NCBI GenBank assembly: GCA_965372135.1
Contig: CBDVBD010000043.1
Span: 1 to 20,719, forward strand
DNA length: 20,719 bases
Direction of reading: 5' to 3'
Source: CBDVBD01 sp965372135
Lineage (GTDB): Bacteria > Electryoneota > RPQS01 > CBDVBD01
Shown: positions 1-6,636 of the stretch, piece after piece
Layout: the number at the start of each line of letters is the position of its first letter
Position numbering within the stretch: the stretch's first letter is position 1
Notes under the pieces: generated by a model
The model's database searches: none
Told to the model about the DNA's origin: nothing
What the model saw: the letters and a program-made list of their open reading frames with translations, nothing else
Translations under genes and position numbers: made by a program

Positions 1-96
1 AACATCAGCACGATAAAACAAAGATTATCAATATGATGCTTAATAACATCTCCAGACGGGTTGAATATTCTCTTCTTTCCATAATCTTATTGTATA

Positions 97-125
97 AATA
101 TACTACTTATAATCGATATTTTCAA
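97..125 (-). promoter_or_regulatory. Sigma-70-like promoter firing leftward out of the window
   Basis: Read on the minus strand, a TTGAAA -35 box is followed by a 17-base spacer and a TATATT -10 box. Transcription would start near position 90 and leave the window to the left. It lies just beyond the terminator that ends the propeller gene, so it probably serves a separate leftward gene whose body is outside. No convincing ribosome-binding site and start codon is visible in the first 90 bases. The surroundings are AT-rich, so a chance match is possible. Confidence 0.45.
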
Positions 126-172
126 GTGTTTTTTGTGGTGAGGAAAGAATTTATCTGAGCAGCTGAAAAGAA

Positions 173-203
173 AAAGCCCATCCCGAATATCGGGATGGGC
201 TTT
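173..203 (-). terminator. Rho-independent terminator of the propeller gene
   Basis: A perfect 13-bp inverted repeat (AAAGCCCATCCCG and its complement) flanks a 5-base loop (AATAT). On the minus strand the stem is followed by a T-rich run. It sits about 65 bases past the stop codon of the leftward gene at 269-2311. The + strand side also has a few T residues, so it may work in both directions. Confidence 0.9.
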
Positions 204-268
204 AATTAGTGGTTTTGTGCTGTGCTGTTTTTGTAACGTTCTTTATGGATTGTTTTGATGCCTGTGTT

Positions 269-2311
269 TTACTTCAGGAGTATCAATTTCTTAAAGGCGT
301 TGAAATCTCCGGATTTTAGTTGGTAAAAATAGATGCCTGAGGGTAACCCAATTGCGTCCCAGGTAATTGTGTAGGAATTGGCATCTTGTTTTTCGTCCAC
401 CAAAGTGGCGACTTCGCGACCCAAGAGGTCGAACACTTTTAATGATACGGTTCCAGTCTCTTTTATGTCATACCGAATAGTGGTGCTGGCGTTGAATGGA
501 TTCGGGTAGTTCTGATACAACGCGTATTCAGTAGGAATGATGGTTTCAGCAGTTGGAGTAGCAGATACAATTATATTATGAAGGGTCTCTACTCCATTGA
601 TGTCCACATCAGAAATCCGGTATTGATAAGTGACGCTATTTACCACCATGTTATCGATGTATTCATAGTCGTGTGGCTGTGAGGTTGTGCCTTGCCCAAG
701 AATTTGAGCCAACGTGCCGAAGTCTTCATTTCCAGCCACGCGTTTATAGAGGACAAAATGGTCGTTGTCGGTTTCGCTCTCGGTGCGCCAATGCAGTGTG
801 ACTTGGCCGTCTCCGGCAATGGCCTCAAAAGTGGTCAATTCTACCGGTAATGGTCCTTCGATGATTCCGGAACTGTCTCCAGCTTCCCAATTTATGAAAT
901 CACTGCAGGTGGGATGCGACAGCCAAAAGGTGTCAATGGAACCGCTGGTTAGAGGAGTCGAGGCCACAAAGACAATAGAATCGCCACTTGGCAGCATAGA
1001 CCACGATGCGGTGGCATCGCCGGTAATGCTGCCTATGGTACCGTCACAGAAGTTGGTGAACACCAGGCGAGACAGTGCGCCACTGATGTGATGCAGACGA
1101 TAACCCCAGTCGGGGGGGCCCCAGGAAATAAGGGACACATATCCCATACTGGGTACACCTTCAAGGCGAATCAACCAGACATCAGCATCGCCGGCGCCAT
1201 AGGAGTAAGTCCGTCCCACAATGATATATCCCTCATCGCTGGTCTGCTGAACGCTTTCGCCATAATCACCACTGCTTCCCCCGAAGGTGCGGCTCCACTG
1301 TTGGTAGCCCTGGGCATCAGTCTTGATCACCCAGACATCAGCACTGCCGGCGCCATAGGAACCAGTATATCCCGCAATGACATATCCCCCATCGCTGGTC
1401 TGCTGAACGCTCTTTCCCCGATCAGTACTCCATCCCCCAAAAGTGCGATTCCATTGTTCGCTGCCAAGGGAATCGGTTTTGATTAACCAGACATCACGAT
1501 CACCTGCGCCATAGGACTCGGTCCATCCGGCAATGACATATCCCCCGTCGGTGGTCTGTTGAACGCTGTAACCTCTGTCTGCATCGCCTTCCCCAAAGGT
1601 GCGGTTCCACTGGTGGCTGCCTTTGCCATCGGTCTTGATCAACCAGACATCATAATAGCCGGCGCCATAGGAGTAAGTCCACCCAGTAATGATATATCCC
1701 TCATCGCTGGTCTGCTGAACGCTGTAGCCATAATCACCACCGCTTCCCCCGAAGGTGCGGCTCCACTGTTGGTAGCCTTGGGCATCAGTCTTGATCAACC
1801 AGACATCAGCCTCGCCGGCGCCATAGGAGTAAGTGGTCCCGACAATGATATATCCCCCGTCGGTGGTCTGCTGAACGCTGTAGCCCACATCATAATCGGT
1901 TCCGCCGAAGGTGCGGGTCCACTGTTCGTTGCCCAAAGAATCCGTCTTGATCAACCAGACATCCCAATCGCCGGCGCCATAGGAGTAAGTGTATCCAGCA
2001 ATAATATATCCCCCATCGCTGGTCTGCTGAACGCATTGGCCATAATCAGAATCGCTGCCCCCGAAAATGCGATTCCACTGCTCAGTTCCTGTAGCATCGG
2101 TCTTGATCAACCAGACATCCATGTTGCCAGCGCCAAAGGAAAGAGTCTGTCCCGCAATGATATATCCCCCATCGCTGGTCTCCTGAACGCTGCTGCCAAC
2201 ATCATATCCGCTTACCCCGAAGGTTCTGGTCCATAAGATGTCCGGCGGCTGGGCAATGGCCGAAGGCACCACCAATGCCACTATCACAATAAACAGTGTC
2301 ACTGTTTTCAT
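269..2311 (-). CDS. Secreted seven-repeat beta-propeller protein with T9SS C-terminal sorting domain
   Basis: Predicted 680-aa exported protein. A signal peptide (residues 1-20, hydrophobic core TLFIVIVALVV, cleavage likely after SAIA) is followed by seven 52-residue repeats (about 27-385) of the type W-x-RTFGG ... DGGYIIAG ... SYGAG-x-DVWLIKTD. A Ser/Thr/Gly-rich middle region follows, then a fibronectin-like segment starting PLPVELTTFEA, and a terminal domain of about 85 residues with YALYQNYPNPFN and LPSGIYFYQLKSG. That last domain is the type A sorting signal that sends proteins across the outer membrane through T9SS and anchors them at the surface. Seven blades would close a ring. I prefer the ATG at 2311 because GGAGGAA stands just upstream; the longer TTG start at 2323 has no such site. 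Ligand and function are unknown. Extracellular location is a family inference. Confidence 0.88.
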   Translation of the reverse strand: MKTVTLFIVIVALVVPSAIAQPPDILWTRTFGVSGYDVGSSVQETSDGGYIIAGQTLSFGAGNMDVWLIKTDATGTEQWNRIFGGSDSDYGQCVQQTSDGGYIIAGYTYSYGAGDWDVWLIKTDSLGNEQWTRTFGGTDYDVGYSVQQTTDGGYIIVGTTYSYGAGEADVWLIKTDAQGYQQWSRTFGGSGGDYGYSVQQTSDEGYIITGWTYSYGAGYYDVWLIKTDGKGSHQWNRTFGEGDADRGYSVQQTTDGGYVIAGWTESYGAGDRDVWLIKTDSLGSEQWNRTFGGWSTDRGKSVQQTSDGGYVIAGYTGSYGAGSADVWVIKTDAQGYQQWSRTFGGSSGDYGESVQQTSDEGYIIVGRTYSYGAGDADVWLIRLEGVPSMGYVSLISWGPPDWGYRLHHISGALSRLVFTNFCDGTIGSITGDATASWSMLPSGDSIVFVASTPLTSGSIDTFWLSHPTCSDFINWEAGDSSGIIEGPLPVELTTFEAIAGDGQVTLHWRTESETDNDHFVLYKRVAGNEDFGTLAQILGQGTTSQPHDYEYIDNMVVNSVTYQYRISDVDINGVETLHNIIVSATPTAETIIPTEYALYQNYPNPFNASTTIRYDIKETGTVSLKVFDLLGREVATLVDEKQDANSYTITWDAIGLPSGIYFYQLKSGDFNAFKKLILLK
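1157..2233 (-). repeat. Seven tandem 156-bp coding repeats (52-aa propeller blades)
   Basis: Seven in-frame units of 156 bp run through the propeller gene; the last unit is cut short at WLIRLEG. The DNA itself is conserved: the stretch beginning at 1261 reappears at 1729, exactly 468 bases (three units) away, with only a few changes. Units 4 and 7 both begin with the same GYQQWSRTFGG block and share a DEGY variant where the others have DGGY. This suggests that a block of three units was duplicated relatively recently. Confidence 0.9.
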
Positions 2312-2394
2312 GATTTCCTCCAAACTTAGTTACCCCCTGAAACACTCTGATTAGTCTAAAAACTTTCTCTATGTAAATATATCTATCATAATGC

Positions 2395-2423
2395 AATATA
2401 ATAAATAAATTCATCACTGTCAA
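2395..2423 (-). promoter_or_regulatory. Near-consensus sigma-70 promoter of the propeller gene
   Basis: On the minus strand there is a perfect TTGACA -35 box (2418-2423), a 17-base spacer and a TATATT -10 box (2395-2400). Transcription would begin near 2388, leaving a leader of about 75 bases before the ATG at 2311 with its GGAGGAA ribosome-binding site. The position and quality of the match make this the best promoter call in the window. Confidence 0.75.
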
Positions 2424-2472
2424 GCATATTCTGCCGGTCCCGAAAAATAAATTATGGCAATAGCGATTGCTG

Positions 2473-2504
2473 AAAAAAGCCCGTGCATTCGAGTGGCACG
2501 GGCT
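2473..2504 (-). terminator. Rho-independent terminator of the Fe-S oxidoreductase gene
   Basis: The 9-bp inverted repeat AGCCCGTGC/GCACGGGCT (2478-2486 and 2496-2504) has a 9-base loop and is followed on the minus strand by six T residues (2473-2478, the last being part of the stem). It lies 27 bases beyond the stop codon of the leftward gene at 2532-4361, which therefore ends separately from the propeller gene. Confidence 0.88.
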
Positions 2505-2531
2505 CGCGTTTGTGTTTCTTGTTTGGAAAAG

Positions 2532-4361
2532 CTATGGGGAAATACCGTCCGCGATGAATTGTGCGACGTCACGGACTTGGATGTTTTCCTTTTCCTTATC
2601 CGCTAAGCCATCCCGCAACATCAATTGGCAAAAGGGGCAGGCGGTGGCGATGGTTTGGCTGCCGTTGGCGACAAGTTCGTCCACCCGTTCATGGTTGATG
2701 CGTGTGCCTTCGGTCTCTTCCGCGAACAACATGGCTCCTCCAGCACCACAACATAACGATTGCTGCCCGGACCGGGGAACTTCAGTGGGAGTAACGCCTG
2801 CAGCTCGGAGGTTCCGGCGCGGCAGATCGCAGTATTCTTTACCGAGATAGCGGCTCAAGTAGCATGCATCGTGCACCACGGTTTGTTTTTTTTCGCTGAG
2901 TGACATGCCCAGCTTGTTTTGCCTGATCAAATCATCGATGAACTTGGTGTGGTGGATTAATTCAATCTCAGGCTTCAATCCCATGTCACGGTATTCGGTT
3001 AGGGAGCGCAGGCAGTGGGGGCAGGTAGTGACGATTTTCGATGGGGATGCGGCGTTTAACATCTCGATGTTGGTTTCAGCTAACATTTGAAACAGGAATT
3101 CATTGCCGGCACGGCGAGCTGCGTCACCGGTGCATTTTTCGTCCTTCAAGATACCCCAGGAAATACCGCTTTGATCTAAGATGGTCTTGAATGCCAGTGC
3201 CACTTTCTGGTAGTAGAAATCGAACCGCCCCATGCATCCCATCCAATAGAGGACGTCCTGACCATCGTATTCCAGGAATTTGTTTTCTCCAAGGAATTCT
3301 TCCGCCTGGCTTTCCGGGTACTTCCAGGGATTGAAAGATTTTTCCAGGTTGTCGAACAGGGGTCGCATTTCGGCAGGGAACTGTCCTCCGGCTACCAATC
3401 CGCGGCGGAATTCGATGATTGGGATAGCTTGATCGATGCCCACCGGACACTGGAAAGTACAGGCGCCACAGGTGGTGCACTGCCACAGGATTTCCTCGGA
3501 AATCACTTCCCCCACAGCGGTTTGGGATGGGTCTTTCAAGAGTCCTGCACGGAGATCCAACATTAACTGTTTAGGATCCAGTTTTTTTCCGGTCAATCTG
3601 GCGGGACAATGATCGTAGCACCGCCCACATTCCACACAGGAAAAGGCACCTAACAACGTGTGTTTGTGCAGGTCGATTAACGCTTCGGCACCGAATTCTT
3701 CTTTCTCGAAATCCAACGGTCGGATGCGGATCAGGGAGAAATCTTTCAGGAAAGTAGTGAAAGGGGACAGGACTAAATGTAGATGTTTGGAATGGGGGAT
3801 TAGTGCTAAGAACGCCAGGATTGTCATTGCGTGGATCCACCAGTTCATTTGATCTGCGTTTGTGCCATCCTCGAAGCAGCAAAGTCCTAAGAGATAAGTA
3901 ACCATCAAGATGGCGATAAACAAAGCCACCAGTCCGGAAGTATAGGAAAGGTGTTCGCCCAAGGCGTCCGGTCGGAAAATGAATCTGCGGATGAATAGAT
4001 AGATGATGCCGATCAGTGCCAGGACAGCGAAAACCGCTACCACAGCGGAGATGATCCAATGGATGATACCGTGACCGAGATATTCCCAGCCATAGCCCTT
4101 GGTGAAATGGTTCAGGGTCTCCAGGATGAACGCCATGAACGTCCAGAACACGAAGGCATGCATCAAACCGGCGGCTGGACGCTGGGAGATAACTTTACTC
4201 TGGAAAACGACTTCGCTGATAAATCGGCTGATTCTTGAGGGCAGGTCGTCAAGAGAAAATTCCCCCTTCCCCTGTTGGACGATCTTTAAACGTTTTTGTA
4301 TTGGTAAGAAGAAGAGTACGAATGCTGCAATGATTAGGATGGTGAGAATGACCTGCTGCAT
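2532..4361 (-). CDS. Membrane-anchored (Fe-S)/CCG-domain oxidoreductase, ETF:menaquinone oxidoreductase-like
   Basis: Predicted 609-aa inner-membrane electron carrier. The N-terminal part has about five membrane segments (near 3-20, 66-85, 100-125, 140-161, 178-198) with several histidines, resembling the NarI/HdrE cytochrome b domain. Next come two 4Fe-4S sites, CVECGRCYDHCP (C242, C245, C248, C252) and CTTCGACTFQCP (C295, C298, C301, C305). Two CCG domains follow: C376, a CTGD variant at C410, C447 and C450; then C500, CCG at 537-539, C575 and C578. This order matches the HdrDE-like proteins that pass electrons from electron-transferring flavoprotein to menaquinone in fatty-acid-oxidising bacteria. 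From memory, CTGD in the first CCG domain is usual for that subfamily. No etfAB or acyl-CoA dehydrogenase gene is adjacent, so the electron donor is inferred. A heterodisulfide-reductase-like role with another donor is the alternative. The ATG start at 4361 follows AAAGG. Confidence 0.85.
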   Translation of the reverse strand: MQQVILTILIIAAFVLFFLPIQKRLKIVQQGKGEFSLDDLPSRISRFISEVVFQSKVISQRPAAGLMHAFVFWTFMAFILETLNHFTKGYGWEYLGHGIIHWIISAVVAVFAVLALIGIIYLFIRRFIFRPDALGEHLSYTSGLVALFIAILMVTYLLGLCCFEDGTNADQMNWWIHAMTILAFLALIPHSKHLHLVLSPFTTFLKDFSLIRIRPLDFEKEEFGAEALIDLHKHTLLGAFSCVECGRCYDHCPARLTGKKLDPKQLMLDLRAGLLKDPSQTAVGEVISEEILWQCTTCGACTFQCPVGIDQAIPIIEFRRGLVAGGQFPAEMRPLFDNLEKSFNPWKYPESQAEEFLGENKFLEYDGQDVLYWMGCMGRFDFYYQKVALAFKTILDQSGISWGILKDEKCTGDAARRAGNEFLFQMLAETNIEMLNAASPSKIVTTCPHCLRSLTEYRDMGLKPEIELIHHTKFIDDLIRQNKLGMSLSEKKQTVVHDACYLSRYLGKEYCDLPRRNLRAAGVTPTEVPRSGQQSLCCGAGGAMLFAEETEGTRINHERVDELVANGSQTIATACPFCQLMLRDGLADKEKENIQVRDVAQFIADGISP

Positions 4362-4404
4362 GGGAACCTTTCACGGGTGTTTGTGGTGTTTTGAACTTTC
4401 AAAG

Positions 4405-4433
4405 AATATAGAAAGATTCCCGGGAAATATCAA
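4405..4433 (-). promoter_or_regulatory. Sigma-70 promoter of the Fe-S oxidoreductase gene with a palindrome in its spacer
   Basis: On the minus strand there is TTGATA (4428-4433), a 17-base spacer and TATATT (4405-4410). Transcription would start near 4398, giving a leader of about 36 bases. The spacer contains the perfect 10-bp palindrome TTCCCGGGAA (4417-4426), where a bound repressor would block RNA polymerase. The promoter is well placed; the operator role is only inferred from position and symmetry. Confidence 0.65.
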
Positions 4434-4643
4434 GTGAAAAAAGTAACTTTTTGAAATCGTGTTATATGATATTAAATAACATAATTTTATGACTATCTGC
4501 CTATCAGGATTGTGACGGATTTTTTAGAAACCAAAGAATCTGGGTTTTTGATCTAAATGGGTGGTCAGGCAGTTCTGATATATGAAGAAAGGACAATGAA
4601 GAATATCGGATTTGGCATGGAAACTAATCATGAGTAACGTTAT

Positions 4644-4670
4644 AGACTCTGCCATTGAGTCTGTCTTTTT
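4644..4670 (+). terminator. Weak hairpin with T-run ahead of the flagellar operon
   Basis: AGACTC (4644-4649) pairs with GAGTCT (4657-4662) across a 7-base loop, and GTCTTTTT follows. The 6-bp stem is short for an efficient terminator. It begins seven bases after the stop codon of a 13-residue micro-ORF (4596-4637), so the pair could be an attenuator-like leader, but no regulatory codon run is present. Chance is a fair alternative. Confidence 0.25.
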
Positions 4671-4812
4671 GGGGATTTTGCCTAAGGGGAAAACCGGAAA
4701 AAATTACCCGATTTATATTGCCCGAACCTGCCGTTTTAGCCAAATGGCGATGAGCAAAGTTTTAGAGTAAGAACAATAATAATTAAAGTGTTCCTTTCAT
4801 TTTCAAATTTAA

Positions 4813-4826
4813 GGCACAGTGTTTGT
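4813..4826 (+). promoter_or_regulatory. Partial sigma-54-type promoter upstream of flgB
   Basis: GGCAC (4813-4817), five bases and TTGT (4823-4826) follow the spacing of the sigma-54 -24/-12 consensus (GGCAC-N5-TTGC), with T in place of the important C of the -12 box. It lies about 115 bases before flgB, a sensible distance for a flagellar operon promoter. The match is incomplete and single, so this is a candidate only. Confidence 0.2.
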
Positions 4827-4941
4827 AAAGTGTTGGGCAACAAAACTTACGATTTTGTCAAATTGGTGCAAATAAACCACGTGTTTTGCGCTACATTTTA
4901 GTAGAAATAATCCGCAGTGTTTTGACTGACAGGAGTTAAGT

Positions 4942-5367
4942 ATGTTAAATGATGCGGTTGTGGGAAAGTCGAAAATTCCAATGCTTCACCGGTGTATGGA
5001 CGCTTATTCCCTACGACACAAGGCGATCGCAAACAATATTGCCAATATCGAAGTGCCTGGATATCAGCGGGTTACGGTGAAGTTTGAGGATAAGCTGCGC
5101 AAAGCATTGTTCGATCGACGCAAAGTATTGGCTACTACCAATGAAAAGCATATCGGCGGCAGGGAACGGAATGTAGAAGTTGTGCGACCTCATTTAAAGG
5201 TGGACAAATCTCAGGGTGCATCCAATGGAATTAACAATGTAGATCTGGACCGTGAGATGGCGGATTTGGCAAAGAACAGTATCGATTTTGCGGTGGCTGC
5301 TCGATTACTACGGCACGAGTTTTCCCGGTTTCGTATCGCTTTAGGTCGTGGCGCCGGTGGTCAGTAA
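4942..5367 (+). CDS. flgB: Flagellar basal-body rod protein FlgB
   Basis: Predicted 141-aa proximal rod subunit, exported through the flagellar type III apparatus and assembled in the periplasm on top of the MS ring and FliE. The N-terminal rod-protein signature RHKAIANNIANIEVPGYQR is at about residues 25-43, and the C-terminal heptad segment NNVDLDREMADLAKNSIDF is followed by a helix ending in VAARLL. Length is normal for FlgB. The ATG is preceded by AGGAG seven bases upstream. It is the first gene of the rightward operon. flgC follows after 128 bases, an unusually wide gap for this pair that could hold a secondary promoter. Confidence 0.96.
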   Translation: MLNDAVVGKSKIPMLHRCMDAYSLRHKAIANNIANIEVPGYQRVTVKFEDKLRKALFDRRKVLATTNEKHIGGRERNVEVVRPHLKVDKSQGASNGINNVDLDREMADLAKNSIDFAVAARLLRHEFSRFRIALGRGAGGQ

Positions 5368-5495
5368 TGGTTGTTTTTTTTGTTTATCCGATATGTTCGG
5401 TGCATATATTTTGCGAACCATGTTCTTTCTTCAGTGAAATTATCGGCAGCTTTCAGTGAAACTTTAGAAATTCTTAAAGTCGGGAGTAAAGATTT

Positions 5496-5990
5496 ATGCC
5501 AGGCGGTACCATTTTTTCAGCAATAGATTTATCGGCAACGGGATTGATGGCGCAGCGAAATCGAATGAACGCCATCGCGCAGAACATCGCCAATTTGGAA
5601 ACTACCAGAACACCGCAAGGCGGTCCTTACAGAAGGCAAATTACGGTGTTGTCGGAATTGGGTAGATCCACTGAATTCAAGACATTGTTTACCGGGGAAA
5701 AAATGAAATTGATGGCGACTCAGGGAGACCATTTAGCGCCTACCTACCATCGCCGCGATCAGGAATTATTGAAGGGAGTGTGGGCGTCGCAGGTACAGGA
5801 CCAATCCCCGCCCAGGTTGGTTTATAACCCCGATCATCCCGACGCCAATGAAAAAGGATATGTGGAGATGCCTAATGTCAATATCGTGACGGAAATGGTG
5901 GACATGATTGCGGCATCGAGATCATACGAAGCGAACGTGACAGTGATTAATGCTGCCAAAGGAATGGCGCGGCGGGCTTTGGAGATTTAA
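5496..5990 (+). CDS. flgC: Flagellar basal-body rod protein FlgC
   Basis: Predicted 164-aa rod subunit, partner of FlgB and FlgF in the proximal rod. The N-terminus has ATGLMAQRNRMNAIAQNIAN, the usual rod/hook family segment, followed by a Thr/Pro-rich GGPYRRQI turn. The C-terminus has GYVEMPNVNIVTEMVDMI and SRSYEANVTVINAAKGMARRA, diagnostic of FlgC. Length is slightly above the usual 135-150 aa because of a longer central segment. The ATG has GGGAG nine bases upstream. Confidence 0.96.
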   Translation: MPGGTIFSAIDLSATGLMAQRNRMNAIAQNIANLETTRTPQGGPYRRQITVLSELGRSTEFKTLFTGEKMKLMATQGDHLAPTYHRRDQELLKGVWASQVQDQSPPRLVYNPDHPDANEKGYVEMPNVNIVTEMVDMIAASRSYEANVTVINAAKGMARRALEI

Positions 5991-6038
5991 TCAATTTGAG
6001 TAATATTGATAACAACAATCCGTGGATAGAGTAGACTT

Positions 6039-6263
6039 ATGAGTATTGAACCAGCAGTTTCCGGAGTTTCCAGTTATACACAAGCGATGCAGGCGACATC
6101 GACCGTGAAGGCGAAAACACCGGCGCAGAATCAAAGCAAAGTGCAGGTACGAACACAGTCGAAGCCGGGGACGATTCCTGGGTCTGTGGGTAGTTCTACG
6201 GTTACGACTTATCCTAAACTGGACACGTTTTCACTGGGTGGTAAGATCGATATTCACGGATAG
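6039..6263 (+). CDS. Small Ser/Thr/Gln-rich protein of unknown function in the flagellar operon
   Basis: A 74-codon ORF sits between flgC and fliE and ends 12 bases before the fliE ATG, with the fliE ribosome-binding site starting at its stop codon. The product is low in hydrophobic residues, rich in Ser, Thr, Gln, Val and Pro, has no cysteine, no membrane segment and no motif I recognise. It ends in the short sequence TFSLGGKIDIHG. Its composition suggests a flexible or disordered protein, perhaps an export substrate or assembly factor given its place among rod genes, but nothing in the sequence shows that. The ribosome-binding site is weak (GATAGAG). It fills almost all of an otherwise 285-base gap in a tightly packed operon, which supports it being real. 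Confidence 0.6.
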   Translation: MSIEPAVSGVSSYTQAMQATSTVKAKTPAQNQSKVQVRTQSKPGTIPGSVGSSTVTTYPKLDTFSLGGKIDIHG

Positions 6264-6275
6264 GAGATAAGTACT

Positions 6276-6596
6276 ATGGATAAAATTGCCGCATTTGGAT
6301 TACCCCGTGAGGTTCCTTTTCCTCAGCAGGCTCGGAAAGATTTGACTGTGGGTCCCACAGAAGGTGTAGAGAAGGGAAAATCGTTTGGGGATACATTGAA
6401 AGAATTTGTGCATGACGTGGATCAGATGCAGAAGAATGCGGATTTCCAGGTTGAACGGTATGCTACCGGCGATCTACGTAATGTTCACGAGGTGATGATT
6501 GCCGCGGAAAAAGCCAACTTAAGTTTCCAGCTTCTGGTGGAGATTCGCAATAAAATGATGGAATCGTACCGGGAGTTGATGAGAATGCAGGTGTAA
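6276..6596 (+). CDS. fliE: Flagellar hook-basal body complex protein FliE
   Basis: Predicted 106-aa adaptor that joins the MS ring and export gate to the proximal rod. The family core is clear: SFGDTLKEFVHDVDQMQ in the middle, then ADFQVERYATGDLRNVHEVM and AAEKANLSFQLLVEIRNK, ending with the helix MESYRELMRMQV. Length is as expected for FliE. The ATG at 6276 follows TAGGAG. fliF begins 40 bases downstream. Confidence 0.95.
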   Translation: MDKIAAFGLPREVPFPQQARKDLTVGPTEGVEKGKSFGDTLKEFVHDVDQMQKNADFQVERYATGDLRNVHEVMIAAEKANLSFQLLVEIRNKMMESYRELMRMQV

Positions 6597-6636
6597 CTCG
6601 TCGGAAATAATTCAGTGGAATACAAAAGGGTAGATA

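Larger units (their letters stand above)
4437..4941. other. Divergent intergenic region upstream of the flagellar operon
   Basis: About 500 AT-rich bases lie between the leftward oxidoreductase promoter and flgB. I see no protein gene of normal size. The region contains a 13-residue micro-ORF (4596-4637) starting two bases after AAAGGA, a small hairpin followed by five T residues (4644-4670), and a partial sigma-54-type element (4813-4826). No sigma-70 promoter resembling those of the leftward genes is visible on the + strand, although the flagellar operon must be transcribed from here or from within flgB-flgC. The last 14 bases carry the flgB ribosome-binding site (AGGAG at 4931-4935). Confidence 0.6.

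Noticed and set aside
5..82. Minus-strand 25-residue frame ending in a lipobox-like FVLSC then a stop
   Set aside because: The ATG lies only about eight bases from the predicted transcription start, has no clear ribosome-binding site, and the frame stops immediately after the Cys. It is more likely the untranslated leader of a gene outside the window.
1088..2236. Long open frames on the + strand (132 and 225 codons) opposite the propeller repeats
   Set aside because: They are the periodic antisense reading of the 156-bp repeats. The repeats keep stop codons out of this frame, the products have no independent motifs, and the minus-strand frame has signal peptide, domains, promoter and terminator.
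4612..4628. TTGGCATG as the -24 box of a sigma-54 promoter
   Set aside because: The upstream half fits well, but the matching -12 position reads CTAA instead of TTGC, so the bipartite element is not present.
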